Origin: Bacteroidota bacterium | Lineage (GTDB): Bacteria > Bacteroidota > Bacteroidia > Chitinophagales > Chitinophagaceae | NCBI GenBank assembly: GCA_023415275.1 | Contig: JAEZLJ010000052.1 | Coordinates: 28,268 to 92,267, forward strand | Reading direction: 5' to 3' | DNA: 64,000 nucleotides | Part shown: piece by piece, positions 55,270 through 63,243 of the stretch | How positions within the stretch are numbered: the first letter of the stretch is position 1 | Layout: the number at the start of each line of letters is the position of its first letter | The notes under the pieces: model-generated | Told to the model about the DNA's origin: nothing | The model's database searches: none | The model's input: the letters and a program-made list of their open reading frames with translations, nothing else | Program-made: the position numbers and the translations under genes

Positions 55270-55776
55270 ATGAATGCCAATCAACTTAAAGACCTGCAAG
55301 CTCCTTTAAAGGACAAATACCGCGAGCAACCGCAAAGCGCCATCATCACCCTGAAAGCACATGGGAATGTAGGTGAGGGCATTTCCTGCAGCGTGGAAAC
55401 CGGCAGGGCTTTCAGTGAAGCCGGCTTGCACCCTGCCACGGGCGGCACGGGCCTTGAACTTTGCTCCGGAGATATGCTGCTGCAGGCACTGGTGGCCTGC
55501 GCAGGCGTGACCCTTAAGGCCGTGGCCACGGCCATTGGCGTGGACATCACCGACGGCACTGTGTCAGCAGAAGGCGACCTGGACTTCAAAGGCACGCTGG
55601 GTGTTTCCAAAGAATCCCCTGTAGGTTTCCAGGCCATCCGGCTTTCCTTCCAGCTCCGCTCCAATGCCACGGAAGAACAAATGGCCAGCCTCTCCAAACT
55701 CACTGAAAGATATTGCGTGGTCTATCAAACCCTGGTGAAGGGTGTTCCCATTGCCACCCAGTATCAACAGGCATAA
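55270..55776 (+). CDS. OsmC-family peroxide/redox protein
   Basis: The start MNANQLKDLQAPL (55270) fits the family better than the in-frame ATG at 55192; length is then 168 aa. OsmC features: GGTGLELCSGDMLLQALVACAGVTL (in two segments; Cys in LVACAG) and the second cysteine in ERYCVVYQTL. These two cysteines form the redox centre in OsmC/Ohr peroxidases. The N-terminal strands carry the thiol-peroxidase-like fold. Divergent from the lacI-type gene with a 219-nt gap. Substrate (organic peroxide or other) not deducible. Confidence 0.9.
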   Translation: MNANQLKDLQAPLKDKYREQPQSAIITLKAHGNVGEGISCSVETGRAFSEAGLHPATGGTGLELCSGDMLLQALVACAGVTLKAVATAIGVDITDGTVSAEGDLDFKGTLGVSKESPVGFQAIRLSFQLRSNATEEQMASLSKLTERYCVVYQTLVKGVPIATQYQQA

Positions 55777-55807
55777 AAAAGCCTGCCCCGGCAATTGCCG
55801 GGACAGG
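55775..55807 (-). terminator. Terminator between convergent osmC-type and lipoprotein genes
   Basis: CCTGCCCCGGCA pairs with TGCCGGGACAGG (one mismatch) around a short loop. On the minus strand it is followed by a TTTTTT run. It overlaps the 3' end of the osmC-type gene. Confidence 0.82.
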
Positions 55808-55848
55808 TAAGGCTGAAATGAGAAACTAATTGGAACTATGGTTTGCTT

Positions 55849-56478
55849 TCAATGCAGCTCCACAGATTCATTGGTCCAGTTGAACACTCCATCAGGGTTA
55901 TAGGCCCATACCCAGGCATGTAATAACCAGAGCGGGAAGCCTGAAGTGCCGTTCCACACATCCTGCGAACCCGTAAATCCTTCCGGCATGGGATCGGTCA
56001 GTGGCACTGCGTATTCCACAGCCACCAGCACCTGCTTGCCGTTCTCGTCCCTATTGTACACCAGTATCTCTGGGTGCCTGATGTCGAAGGTGCCGTCAAC
56101 CAGGTTGGTGTTCATATAATGGTGACCCATATGCTCCACGTCCACGGCAATATCTACATACCCGTCTTTGATGGCATTATCAATGTTGCGGTATTTAGCC
56201 GTGGCGGCACGTGCCTGTTGCAGTTCCATAGTGGTCTGCCATGACAGGCCGCTATAATAGTTTATTACCTCGCTTCTGCCTTCTTTACCCTGGATGGCCT
56301 GCACGGCCTCTGTGTTCGTGTTTTCTTTGATGCCTTCTTTCTGGCAGGCTTCCAGCGTCAGGCAAAGCAGCAGGATAGCAGAGAGTGACACAGGATGTTG
56401 GAATATACCCTTAATGGTTTGGTATAGGGCAATAGCTGGCTGGTTACAGCGCCAGGCGCTGTTAGTCAAATTTTTCAT
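55849..56478 (-). CDS. Lipoprotein of unknown function with conserved His/Trp motifs
   Basis: The 209-aa protein has an unusually long n-region (about 28 residues) before a hydrophobic core and lipobox LEACQK. The mature part has ELQQARAATAKYRNIDNAIKDGY, VDVEHMGHHYMN, FDIRHPEILVY and a Trp-rich end GFPLWLLHAWVWAYNP. The HMGHHYMN and RHPEILVY histidines suggest metal binding. I have seen similar lipoproteins described only as hypothetical, and do not assign a function. An earlier start (none shorter with a good signal) is not evident. 73 nt after the DUF4242 gene, same strand. Confidence 0.75.
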   Translation of the reverse strand: MKNLTNSAWRCNQPAIALYQTIKGIFQHPVSLSAILLLCLTLEACQKEGIKENTNTEAVQAIQGKEGRSEVINYYSGLSWQTTMELQQARAATAKYRNIDNAIKDGYVDIAVDVEHMGHHYMNTNLVDGTFDIRHPEILVYNRDENGKQVLVAVEYAVPLTDPMPEGFTGSQDVWNGTSGFPLWLLHAWVWAYNPDGVFNWTNESVELH

Positions 56479-56551
56479 TTTATATCTGTTTAATGATGAA
56501 GGAATAAAATGCAGGGCAATGAATCAATGGTTCCCGTGGGAGCAGGTCTCA

Positions 56552-56941
56552 TCATTGCGCCGTAGCAGGACTGATCACCGAGCCGACCTCGATGATGTTA
56601 TTGGCCGGGAAGCCACCTTTTTTAGCATGTTCCTTGATCAGTTCCGCATTTTCAGCCTTGTAAACGCAGTAGATCTTATTGCCTGTGACGTAGCTCTGCA
56701 CCCATTGAATGCGTGGACCCATTTCCTTGAGTACTGAGCAGGAGGTTTGAGAAATGGTTTTCAATTGGGCGGGGGTTAGCTTGCCTGCATCAGGGATCTC
56801 CCTTTCTATCAGGTAGGTCTTCAGTACAGGTTCTGTAGTCATTTTTACATCGCCGCGGTTGTCGTTCTGGCACATGGCGCTGTAGCCGCCCAGTAGCAGC
56901 AGGGCGACAATTATTGCGCATTGTTTGGTCATTCGTTTCAT
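56552..56941 (-). CDS. Secreted DUF4242-family protein
   Basis: The start MKRMTKQCAIIVALLLLGG (56941) gives an SPI signal; length 129 aa. The mature domain is DUF4242 (nickel-binding-like ferredoxin-fold family): TYLIEREIPDAGKLTPAQLK, VQSYVTGNKIYCVYKAENAELIKEHAKKGGFP and NNIIEVGSVISP. The GNKIYCVYKA and EHAKKGGFPANNIIEV blocks are shared with the N-terminal domain of the AraC-type regulator encoded 1 kb away. Probably co-transcribed with the lipoprotein downstream. Confidence 0.88.
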   Translation of the reverse strand: MKRMTKQCAIIVALLLLGGYSAMCQNDNRGDVKMTTEPVLKTYLIEREIPDAGKLTPAQLKTISQTSCSVLKEMGPRIQWVQSYVTGNKIYCVYKAENAELIKEHAKKGGFPANNIIEVGSVISPATAQ

Positions 56942-57062
56942 AATTAATGTGGTTGAGTGTTGAAGCATAAAGGTAGCTTCACCAACAGGCCATACCCTGT
57001 AACAAATCGTTCAATGAATGGTAAGGCGGATGGTACAAATCGTTCAACAAATGGTAAAATTT

Positions 57063-57378
57063 AGTCGGGAGTCATGAGTCGGGAGTCGGGAGTCAACAGC
57101 AGCATGTCGAATGTCAAACAAGGAATATTTAATGTCGAATGTTTAGGACGTAGAAGCTTTTCGATAACAGACATATCCCGGGTTGATGGTAGATAATGTT
57201 CAATTTTCAATACTCAACGATCAATTTTCAGGTGAGGGAAAGGCAGAACAAACAATCTAATACCATGAGTCATTGCGAGGCGCAGCCTGGCTTGGTGCGT
57301 TGAGCGCCGTGGCAATCCCTTTGAGAGCAAGTCAAAAGTCAAAATTAAAAAGTAAAAAACTGTAAATCGAAGGCCGCC
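57063..57378. repeat. Cluster of heptamer arrays and a TCATTGCGAGG element
   Basis: AGTCNNN heptamers (five units, 57063-57097) are followed by an A-type run (from about 57103), the conserved spacer, and a B-type run (about 57195-57232). A full 'gtcattgcgaggcgc..gcgccgtggcaatccc' element lies at 57267-57323, and four heptamers (GTCAAAA, GTCAAAA, TTAAAAA, GTAAAAA) at 57331-57358. Confidence 0.82.
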
Positions 57379-57889
57379 TGCCTGATGTAAACTGCTTCAA
57401 CTTCACGTATCGCAAAAACACTTCGAATTAAAGACTGGTCCAGCGCCTCATTGCCGGAATTCGATTACAATACCGTATATTAATCGAAGCGAGACGTCGG
57501 CAATTCAGCGCCTGCAGTATCTGCGCATAGCACGTGATTGATATACAGACTGTAACTATTTGTAGTGAAGTAAACACGCTCAAGAAATGATTGTATTCAA
57601 AATGCATCAAGCAAACAGTTGTTATGGTTGTTGTGCGCTGGCCTGGCAAAACCCGCGGAGCGATGGTGTTTGCCTGCTCTTTTTGGTTACTTTTTGAGCA
57701 AGCAAAAAGTGACTCGCCGAAGGCACAATAAATGTAAAAGTGAATGAAAATTTTAATAATTAAGCTCCTCGTCAACTGGCCAATTAGTTAACTTGTCAAC
57801 CCTTTACATTAAGCCAACCCAATACTAAATCTTGCATACTCAAAAAGAAGGGTAAATAACGAAAAGAATCTACCACCAAAACAACCCCC
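57379..57889. other. Non-coding region with a widespread translated-repeat remnant
   Basis: No gene is supported. On the minus strand about 57660-57730 would read ..CAFGESLFACSKSNQKEQA.., a fragment seen in many genomes as a spurious small ORF. The rest is unremarkable. Confidence 0.4.
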
Positions 57890-57917
57890 AATATTAAATC
57901 TTCAATATTAAATATTA
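57890..57917. repeat. Heptamer array next to the AraC-type gene stop
   Basis: AATATTA, AATCTTC, AATATTA, AATATTA, in exact 7-bp register, 8 nt from the stop codon at 57926. This is the reverse complement of the family at 7151-7178. Confidence 0.7.
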
Positions 57918-57925
57918 CATAACCC

Positions 57926-59020
57926 TCACCCCAGCATCCCCATATAACTCATAGGCAGCAACCCATATTTCTTCTTGAAGCATTTGGTAAAATAGGAAGG
58001 GCTGCTGAAGCCCGAATCGAAGGTGATCTGCGAGACGTTGTAGTGTTGTTTCTTCATCAGTTGCTTGGCCTTCTCCAGCCTGAACTCTTTCAGCAGCAGG
58101 TTGGGCGAAAGCCCTGTAAGCGCCACCGTCTTTCGGTAGAGCTGCGATTTACTCATGGCCATCTCGTGGCAGTAATCCTCCATGTCAAAATCAGGGTCCT
58201 GCCAGTGGGCTTCCAGCCGGTCGAATATCTGCTCCAGTAGCTGTTCATCCTGCGGCGCCAGGCTAAAAAATCCAATACCCCCATTGGAATTGTAATCCTT
58301 GGCCACCATTTCTTTCACGGAGGAGGCCAGGGCCACCTGCAGGTATTTGCCCACGGCGCACATGCATTGCGCTTTCTGGATGGCATCGCCAAAGAGCTTA
58401 TTGCTTTTCTCTATGGGTTCACCAGCACTGATGCTCATCTTAATGCCCAGGCTTTCCAGGCCGTGCAGTTCATGTTGCAGGGCCAGTGCGCAAGCCACAG
58501 CCTTGGCAGCCGAAGTAAAGGAGATGATAAAACCATTGCCCCCGTGTTCCACTTCGCTGCCGCCATAGTCCCCCATCAGCTTCCTGATGATCTGGTTGTG
58601 GCGGGCCAGCATTTCATTGGCCACATCTGTACCTAACTGGTGACGCAGCAGCACCGGGTCGGTGGTATTGGTGAGGAGCAGCACCCTGAAGGATGGATCG
58701 CTGAAGACCTTCAGCCCTTCGTTGTTCACTTCTGCTTCTTCGGGGTCGTAGATCCTGCCCAGGAAGGATTGCACTACCGAGCTGCTGACCTCAATGATCT
58801 TGTTGGGCACCAGCCCGTGGGCCTTGCGGTGCATTTCCTTCACGGCATCCTTGTCGGGGGCTTCTATCAGGCAGAAGATGGTCTCCCGCCGTTCATCCAC
58901 CCAATAAGTCATGCATTTACAACCGTAATCGTCCTGGTGCAGCAGGTCTTTGGCATGAGCCCCTGCTACATCCCCGGCCTTTACACCGGGCACATTGTGC
59001 ACATCCATATAAATTGGCAT
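57926..59020 (-). CDS. DUF4242 / degenerate cyclase-homology / AraC-type regulator
   Basis: The start MPIYMDVHNVPG (59020) matches the beginning of DUF4242 domains; an upstream ATG adds 29 residues of low similarity. The protein is 364 aa. Residues 1-90 are DUF4242 (ETIFCLIEAPDKDAVKEMHRKAHG). Residues 110-250 resemble a class III nucleotide cyclase domain, but the two metal-binding Asp positions read TNTT and HGGNGF, so catalysis is unlikely. Residues 265-362 are an AraC HTH (MAMSKSQLYRKTVALTGLSP, ITFDSGFSSPSYFTKCFKKKYG). A sensor-regulator for a small ligand or metal is inferred. Confidence 0.9.
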   Translation of the reverse strand: MPIYMDVHNVPGVKAGDVAGAHAKDLLHQDDYGCKCMTYWVDERRETIFCLIEAPDKDAVKEMHRKAHGLVPNKIIEVSSSVVQSFLGRIYDPEEAEVNNEGLKVFSDPSFRVLLLTNTTDPVLLRHQLGTDVANEMLARHNQIIRKLMGDYGGSEVEHGGNGFIISFTSAAKAVACALALQHELHGLESLGIKMSISAGEPIEKSNKLFGDAIQKAQCMCAVGKYLQVALASSVKEMVAKDYNSNGGIGFFSLAPQDEQLLEQIFDRLEAHWQDPDFDMEDYCHEMAMSKSQLYRKTVALTGLSPNLLLKEFRLEKAKQLMKKQHYNVSQITFDSGFSSPSYFTKCFKKKYGLLPMSYMGMLG

Positions 59021-59569
59021 AGGGGTCAGTTTTCGTTCTTTTGAAGATAATACTTTTCGGACAGATATGCCAGGGGGAGCCAGGCAAAATGAAAAACTAA
59101 AAAGCATAAAGACTTAAGCTGGACAATGCTTCCGTGCGGTACAAGGTTGATAGGCTGATAAGTTGATAAGGGTGAAGGAACTATCCTCATGCCAGCACCG
59201 AGACACCGGTTAAAACTATCCTATGCCTCCCCTGAAAATTAAGCTCCTGATCGTTGCGCATGGATAATTTTTCCTTCCTCCCTATAACTTTCAACCTACC
59301 CGGTTCATTACCCTAACCCCCATGGGTAACTGTGAAATGGAATAATAAGCATAACTTTAAGAAGCACGGTCCCTACTCTTCAAGGTTTTCTTCCTGCCAT
59401 CACCAAACCGTAATAATGATACCACTTGTAGCAATCAGTCCAGCAAAAAGCCAGGCAATGTTCAACCATATTGTAGCCTATCCTTTACTGATCTCAACAA
59501 GAATAAAGCGGTTATTTATTCCCGGACTACTCATCTTTTTATCAAACAAACAGGACCAGCACTATTACT
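59021..59569. other. Intergenic region between divergent genes
   Basis: No gene supported. A short octamer run (TTGATAGG, CTGATAAG, TTGATAAG) lies at 59147-59170. The region must hold the promoters of the regulator and of the OsmC/Fe-S operon. Confidence 0.4.
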
Positions 59570-60223
59570 ATGAAATACAAATTAGAAAAGCCTGTTCATG
59601 GTATTATTGGCAATAGCAAATACCAATGCACCATTGAATGGAGGAATGGAAAGTTTGTTGCCGATGAGCCAACAGCTATTGGCGGTAAGGATACCGGCCC
59701 GGACCCCTTCACACTCCTGCTTTCTTCCCTGGCTTCCTGTAAACTGATCACGCTGCGCATGTATATTGACCGGAAAGGCTGGACCATTGACCAGGTAGCC
59801 GTTAACGCCAACCTGTACCAGGAAACTAAAGAAGACATAACAACTACCATCATCGATTGTGATATTTTGTTTATAAGTCCTGTTAGTGATGAACAAAAAA
59901 TGCAGTTACTGGACATAGCAAAGGCCTGTCCCATTTCCAAAATTCTGCAGGGTGAACTAAAAGTAAGGGTCTTTGTTTACAGGGAAGGGGATGCCAAAAC
60001 CATTAAATATGCCAATGAAGAGGTGACTGTTTTATGGAAGCCGGAGTTCTGCCAGCATTCCACCCGGTGCTGGACGCAAATGCCACAGGTCTTTAAACCA
60101 AGCTTACGGAAATGGATCGATCCCGGTGGTGCATCAGCAGAAAAACTGGAACAGCAAATTGCCAGATGTCCTTCCGGTGCCCTTGTGTTCATCAAAAATG
60201 AGCCGGAAAACAAAACACAGTAG
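59570..60223 (+). CDS. OsmC-domain protein fused to a YjdI-type (Fer4_19) iron-sulfur domain
   Basis: The 217-aa protein has two parts. Residues 1-135 are OsmC-like, with GPDPFTLLLSSLASCKLITL and IAKACPISKIL carrying the two redox cysteines. Residues 145-212 match the divergent 4Fe-4S mono-cluster domain seen alone in E. coli YjdI: PEFCQHSTRCWTQMPQVF and ARCPSGALVF, a CxHxxxC pair and a CPSGAL motif. The fusion would join peroxide or thiol chemistry to an electron-transfer or sensing cluster. A Dps gene follows 70 nt downstream on the same strand, supporting an oxidative-stress role. Confidence 0.92.
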   Translation: MKYKLEKPVHGIIGNSKYQCTIEWRNGKFVADEPTAIGGKDTGPDPFTLLLSSLASCKLITLRMYIDRKGWTIDQVAVNANLYQETKEDITTTIIDCDILFISPVSDEQKMQLLDIAKACPISKILQGELKVRVFVYREGDAKTIKYANEEVTVLWKPEFCQHSTRCWTQMPQVFKPSLRKWIDPGGASAEKLEQQIARCPSGALVFIKNEPENKTQ

Positions 60224-60293
60224 CAGTGAAAGCAACCAGGGAACCAGGGCCATCATTTTATTTACTAATTCTTTAAACATAAACTATCAGATC

Positions 60294-60767
60294 ATGAAAA
60301 CCGAAATTGGCATTAAGCCGGCAAATACTGCGGAAATAGCTAAATCATTGAACATTTTACTGGCAGATGAGCATGTGTTGTATATCAAAACCAGGAAGTC
60401 GCATTGGAATGTAGAAGGGCCTGATTTTCTGACCATCCACCGTTTCTTTGAAGAGCAATACAAGCAACTGGAAGGCATCATTGACGATATTGCTGAACGC
60501 ATCCGCACCATTGGCCACTATGCAGAAGCCACGCTGGCAGGATTCCTGGCTGAAACGCATTTGAGCGAAGAATCAAGGGCCAAAAATGACAGTGCCGGTT
60601 TCATGAAATCCCTGCTTGGCGATCACGAGACGATCATCATTCATCTACGTGAAAATATAGACCGCTTTGCTGAAGAATGGAAAGATGCCGGTACCAGTGA
60701 TTTTATAACAGGCCTGATGGAAACCCATGAAAAGATGGCCTGGATGTTAAGGGCGCATTTAAAGTAA
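60294..60767 (+). CDS. dps: Dps-family ferritin-like DNA-protection protein
   Basis: The start MKTEIGIKPANTAEIAK (60294) gives the usual 157-aa length; open frame further upstream is not family-like. The ferroxidase signature is intact: KSHWNVEGPDFLTIHRFFEEQYKQL read in two parts, then IDDIAERIRTIG. Dps forms a 12-mer that oxidises Fe(II) with peroxide and stores iron. Transcribed after the OsmC/Fe-S fusion gene and probably in the same operon (70-nt gap, no terminator between). Confidence 0.95.
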   Translation: MKTEIGIKPANTAEIAKSLNILLADEHVLYIKTRKSHWNVEGPDFLTIHRFFEEQYKQLEGIIDDIAERIRTIGHYAEATLAGFLAETHLSEESRAKNDSAGFMKSLLGDHETIIIHLRENIDRFAEEWKDAGTSDFITGLMETHEKMAWMLRAHLK

Positions 60768-60837
60768 TAGTGAATTAAAATTGGCCCCAATTGATTTAAG
60801 TAGAGATTTATAGAGAAGGAAAGCTGTTTACGGTGAA

Positions 60838-60867
60838 AGGCCGGCGCTTCACCCGGCCTTTTTTTTT
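60838..60867 (+). terminator. Rho-independent terminator after dps
   Basis: AGGCCGG / CCGGCCT stem with an 8-nt loop followed by a run of eight T, 71 nt after the dps stop. Confidence 0.9.
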
Positions 60868-60991
60868 ACGTGGTTACCCTTTGTATTAATAGAAACAGGC
60901 ACCTTGCCAATTAACAGCCAAAGACTTGCCAGCGCTGGCAGGTATAGGTAAGGCTTTCAGGAAGATATACGCCCCTGCCAGGTTTATACTA
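60868..60991. other. Gap between convergent dps and cupin genes, with a palindrome
   Basis: TGCCAGCGCTGGCA (60927-60940) is a perfect 14-bp palindrome, with a related CTGCCAGG further along at about 60976. Function unknown; it may be part of a dispersed repeat or a transcript-end hairpin for the cupin gene. Confidence 0.45.
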
Positions 60992-61414
60992 TCAAAGTAC
61001 TGGTATGGCCTTACCCGTCTCTGTTGTTTTACCGTCAAACTGTTCTTCCTTCTTTTCTGCTTCTTCTTTGGTAGCGCGCACAATTCCATCTTTATGTTGC
61101 GGAGGACCATACAAGGTGTATAGCTTTAAATCTTCTGTGTTACCTGTATTGATCATATTATGCTTTGCACCGGCAGGGACCAACAGCACATCCCCTTCAT
61201 GCAATCTGTATTCATGTCCATCCACAAAACATTTACCCTTTCCTTTCTCCACACGGAAGAACTGGTCGGCATCGTTATGCGTTTCTTCTCCTATTTCTTC
61301 ACCCGCTTTCAGGCTCATTAATACAAGTTGAAGGTGCTTGCCTGTATAGACTACTTTCCGGAAATTCTTATTTTCCAAGGTGTCTTTTTCAATATTAGTT
61401 TTAAAACCTTTCAT
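60992..61414 (-). CDS. Single-domain cupin protein
   Basis: The 140-aa protein is a cupin_2 fold. Motif 1 is GEEIGEETHNDADQFFRVEKGKG (in two segments, with His and Glu-like ligands) and motif 2 is GDVLLVPAGAKHNMIN. A charged C-terminal tail (EEAEKKEEQFDG) is extra. Such cupins are seen in Bacteroidota near mannose-6-phosphate-type and stress genes; the ligand cannot be told here. Convergent with dps. Two AT-rich heptamer units (61419-61432) lie just before its start codon. Confidence 0.9.
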   Translation of the reverse strand: MKGFKTNIEKDTLENKNFRKVVYTGKHLQLVLMSLKAGEEIGEETHNDADQFFRVEKGKGKCFVDGHEYRLHEGDVLLVPAGAKHNMINTGNTEDLKLYTLYGPPQHKDGIVRATKEEAEKKEEQFDGKTTETGKAIPVL

Positions 61415-61928
61415 AGTTTAATATTTAAGATTATGAAGTTTCATTTGCTGAAATAGTTACTATCTTAAAACTAGCCATCTATCTTAATTCAATCAATGAT
61501 GGTCATTATATCCCTATCTGATACCTATCAGGCAATTGAATATGAGTAGTAAGAAAAATTCCTTGATGCCAATAAATGAACTGTTACTTGTGACTTGGCA
61601 TCTAATGAAGCTGAATGCGTCGGCCAATATTAATTAGCCTTTAATCTTATAGAATATTTTAGCATGCAGATGTAACCAGAATTATTTGTCTTTTTTTCCC
61701 ATACTATTTTACTCTTCCTGGTGAGATAAAAGATCATGACCATCATTGACCAATAGAAATTGGCATTGCGTTATGGCCAACCCGCATCATGCTGGTGATC
61801 AATAGCCTAATGCCCGCACCAATTGCTTTCCTAATTCTTTTACCATCATTATCTAAGTAATTTTTTGAATTAAACTTAATCTGATCAGTTTAAAGGAAAG
61901 TTGTTCAACAATTAATTTTCATTATTTA
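61415..61928. other. Intergenic region between divergent cupin and GbsR genes
   Basis: No coding region seen. It has low-complexity AT-rich sequence and the promoters of both flanking genes. Confidence 0.4.
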
Positions 61929-61957
61929 TTGAAAGTTCAGAAATGTTATTAACTTTG
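61929..61957 (+). promoter_or_regulatory. Bacteroidota-type promoter of the GbsR operon
   Basis: An exact TAnnTTTG element (TAACTTTG, 61950-61957) is preceded at 18 nt by TTG (61929-61931), matching the -7/-33 consensus of this phylum. The start codon is only 4 nt after the element, so the transcript would be leaderless or nearly so. Confidence 0.7.
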
Positions 61958-61961
61958 ACTT

Positions 61962-62468
61962 ATGAAATACGCAGAAAGCAAAGAAAAATTCATTGAAACC
62001 TGGGGCACATTGGGTAGCCAATGGGGAGTTAATAAATCAATCGCTCAGGTACAGGCACTGCTACTTGTATCACCTAAGCCCCTTACCACAGATGAAATCA
62101 TGGAGGAACTTAAAATTTCAAGAGGAAATGCCAATATGAGTATCCGCCAATTGCTTGATTGGGGTATTGTTTATAAGAAGTCAGTAGCAGGAGAACGTAA
62201 AGAATATTTCATTGCTGAAAAAGATGTTTGGAAGTGGGCTCTAAAGATCGGCAATGTACGCAAGCAGCGGGAATTAAACCCTGTACTCGATCTTCTGAAA
62301 GATATATCAGAGAATAGTGAGAAAGCGAAGACAGATGAGGAAAAGGAGTTTGCCAAACAGATAAAAGAACTTAATGTATTCACCCAGCAACTCGGGGCCC
62401 TTGCTGATAAAGTTTTTTTAACACCCGGTGGCGCCATGCTATTTAAGCTGTTGAAAATGTTCGCATAA
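61962..62468 (+). CDS. GbsR/MarR-family transcriptional regulator
   Basis: The 168-aa protein has the GbsR layout: helix FIETWGTLGSQWGVNKSIAQVQALLLVS, winged HTH PLTTDEIMEELKISRGNANMSIRQLLDWGIVYK in two segments, and the dimerising C-terminal helices. GbsR-type regulators usually sense small osmolyte-like ligands and repress adjacent genes. It is the first gene of an operon with two small membrane proteins and a TIGR01777-type epimerase (gaps of 1, 2 and 4 nt), so autorepression of that operon is likely. Confidence 0.93.
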   Translation: MKYAESKEKFIETWGTLGSQWGVNKSIAQVQALLLVSPKPLTTDEIMEELKISRGNANMSIRQLLDWGIVYKKSVAGERKEYFIAEKDVWKWALKIGNVRKQRELNPVLDLLKDISENSEKAKTDEEKEFAKQIKELNVFTQQLGALADKVFLTPGGAMLFKLLKMFA

Positions 62469-62469
62469 A

Positions 62470-62838
62470 ATGAACTATAATGTTTATGCCTATATTATTT
62501 TTTTAACTCTAATCATCCTCATTATTGTTTATGTTGGCAGATACTTTTATTCAAACGGAAGGATTTTTATCCTCACTCTGTTTAAGGGAAATATTATACT
62601 GGCAGATCACATCAATAAGCTCTTGCTAATTGCTTATTACTTATTCAATATTGGCTACTCCTTTTTAAAGTTGAGGCAATGGGATAAGATAATTCACCTG
62701 GAAATGCTATACTCTACACTTGCTACCAATATAGGCTTATTGATTTTTATTCTTGCAATTATTCATTATTTCAATATGCTTGTTATATACATTCTTTCAA
62801 AATCTAAATCAATTTCCTTCACACATAAATCAATATAA
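62470..62838 (+). CDS. Small membrane protein (paralogue of the next gene)
   Basis: The 122-aa protein has three to four hydrophobic helices (about 5-24, 45-62, 85-112) joined by basic loops. It shares with the next protein the layout, the FxNGRIFI/FKNGLIFM segment (YSNGRIFILTLF here), the DHINKLLL/KATNSLFK-like block and a NIGY/NIGF segment. It starts 1 nt after the GbsR stop. Function unknown; tandem paralogues in one operon suggest a heteromeric membrane complex. Confidence 0.75.
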   Translation: MNYNVYAYIIFLTLIILIIVYVGRYFYSNGRIFILTLFKGNIILADHINKLLLIAYYLFNIGYSFLKLRQWDKIIHLEMLYSTLATNIGLLIFILAIIHYFNMLVIYILSKSKSISFTHKSI

Positions 62839-62840
62839 TC

Positions 62841-63239
62841 ATGAACAACTCTTATATTATTCTTGCCTATTTTATCTACTTACCTATTGCTTTGATATTA
62901 ACATGGATTGTTGCGCATAATCTGTTCAAAAATGGCCTTATTTTCATGCGTGATATTTTCTTCGGGCGTGAGGATATAGCGAAGGCAACCAACTCACTTT
63001 TTAAAGTAGGCTTTTATTTAGTGAATATAGGCTTTGCACTTTATATCCTAAGAATATACAATGCACTTACAGGCATACAGGAAATGATTGAAGTTTTAAG
63101 TTCCAAAGTGGGAGGATTTAGCATCTATTTAGGCATCATGTTATTCTTAAATCTTTTCCTTTTCTTCAGAGGTAAAAGAGTTTCAAAACAAAAACATTTA
63201 GCAAATAATAATTCCAGGGAAGCAGCTACTCAATCATAA
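62841..63239 (+). CDS. Small membrane protein (paralogue of the preceding gene)
   Basis: The 132-aa protein has helices at about 5-25, 50-70 and 90-113, with NGLIFMRDIFFG and VNIGFALYILRIY blocks like those of the preceding protein, and a short polar C-terminal tail (KHLANNNSREAATQS). It lies 2 nt after the previous gene and 4 nt before the epimerase gene. Function unknown. Confidence 0.78.
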   Translation: MNNSYIILAYFIYLPIALILTWIVAHNLFKNGLIFMRDIFFGREDIAKATNSLFKVGFYLVNIGFALYILRIYNALTGIQEMIEVLSSKVGGFSIYLGIMLFLNLFLFFRGKRVSKQKHLANNNSREAATQS

Positions 63240-63243
63240 ACCC

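Noticed and set aside
54520..55273. Plus-strand open frames antisense to the LacI-family gene
   Set aside because: The minus-strand frame encodes a full LacI regulator; the antisense frames are by-products.
57428..57775. Minus-strand open frame of about 115 codons
   Set aside because: Part of it is the CAFGESLF..K fragment known as a spurious translated repeat in many genomes, and the rest has no coding character.
59332..59616. Open frame of about 94 codons before the OsmC/Fe-S gene
   Set aside because: It overlaps the start of the real gene in another frame and has no recognisable domain or signal.
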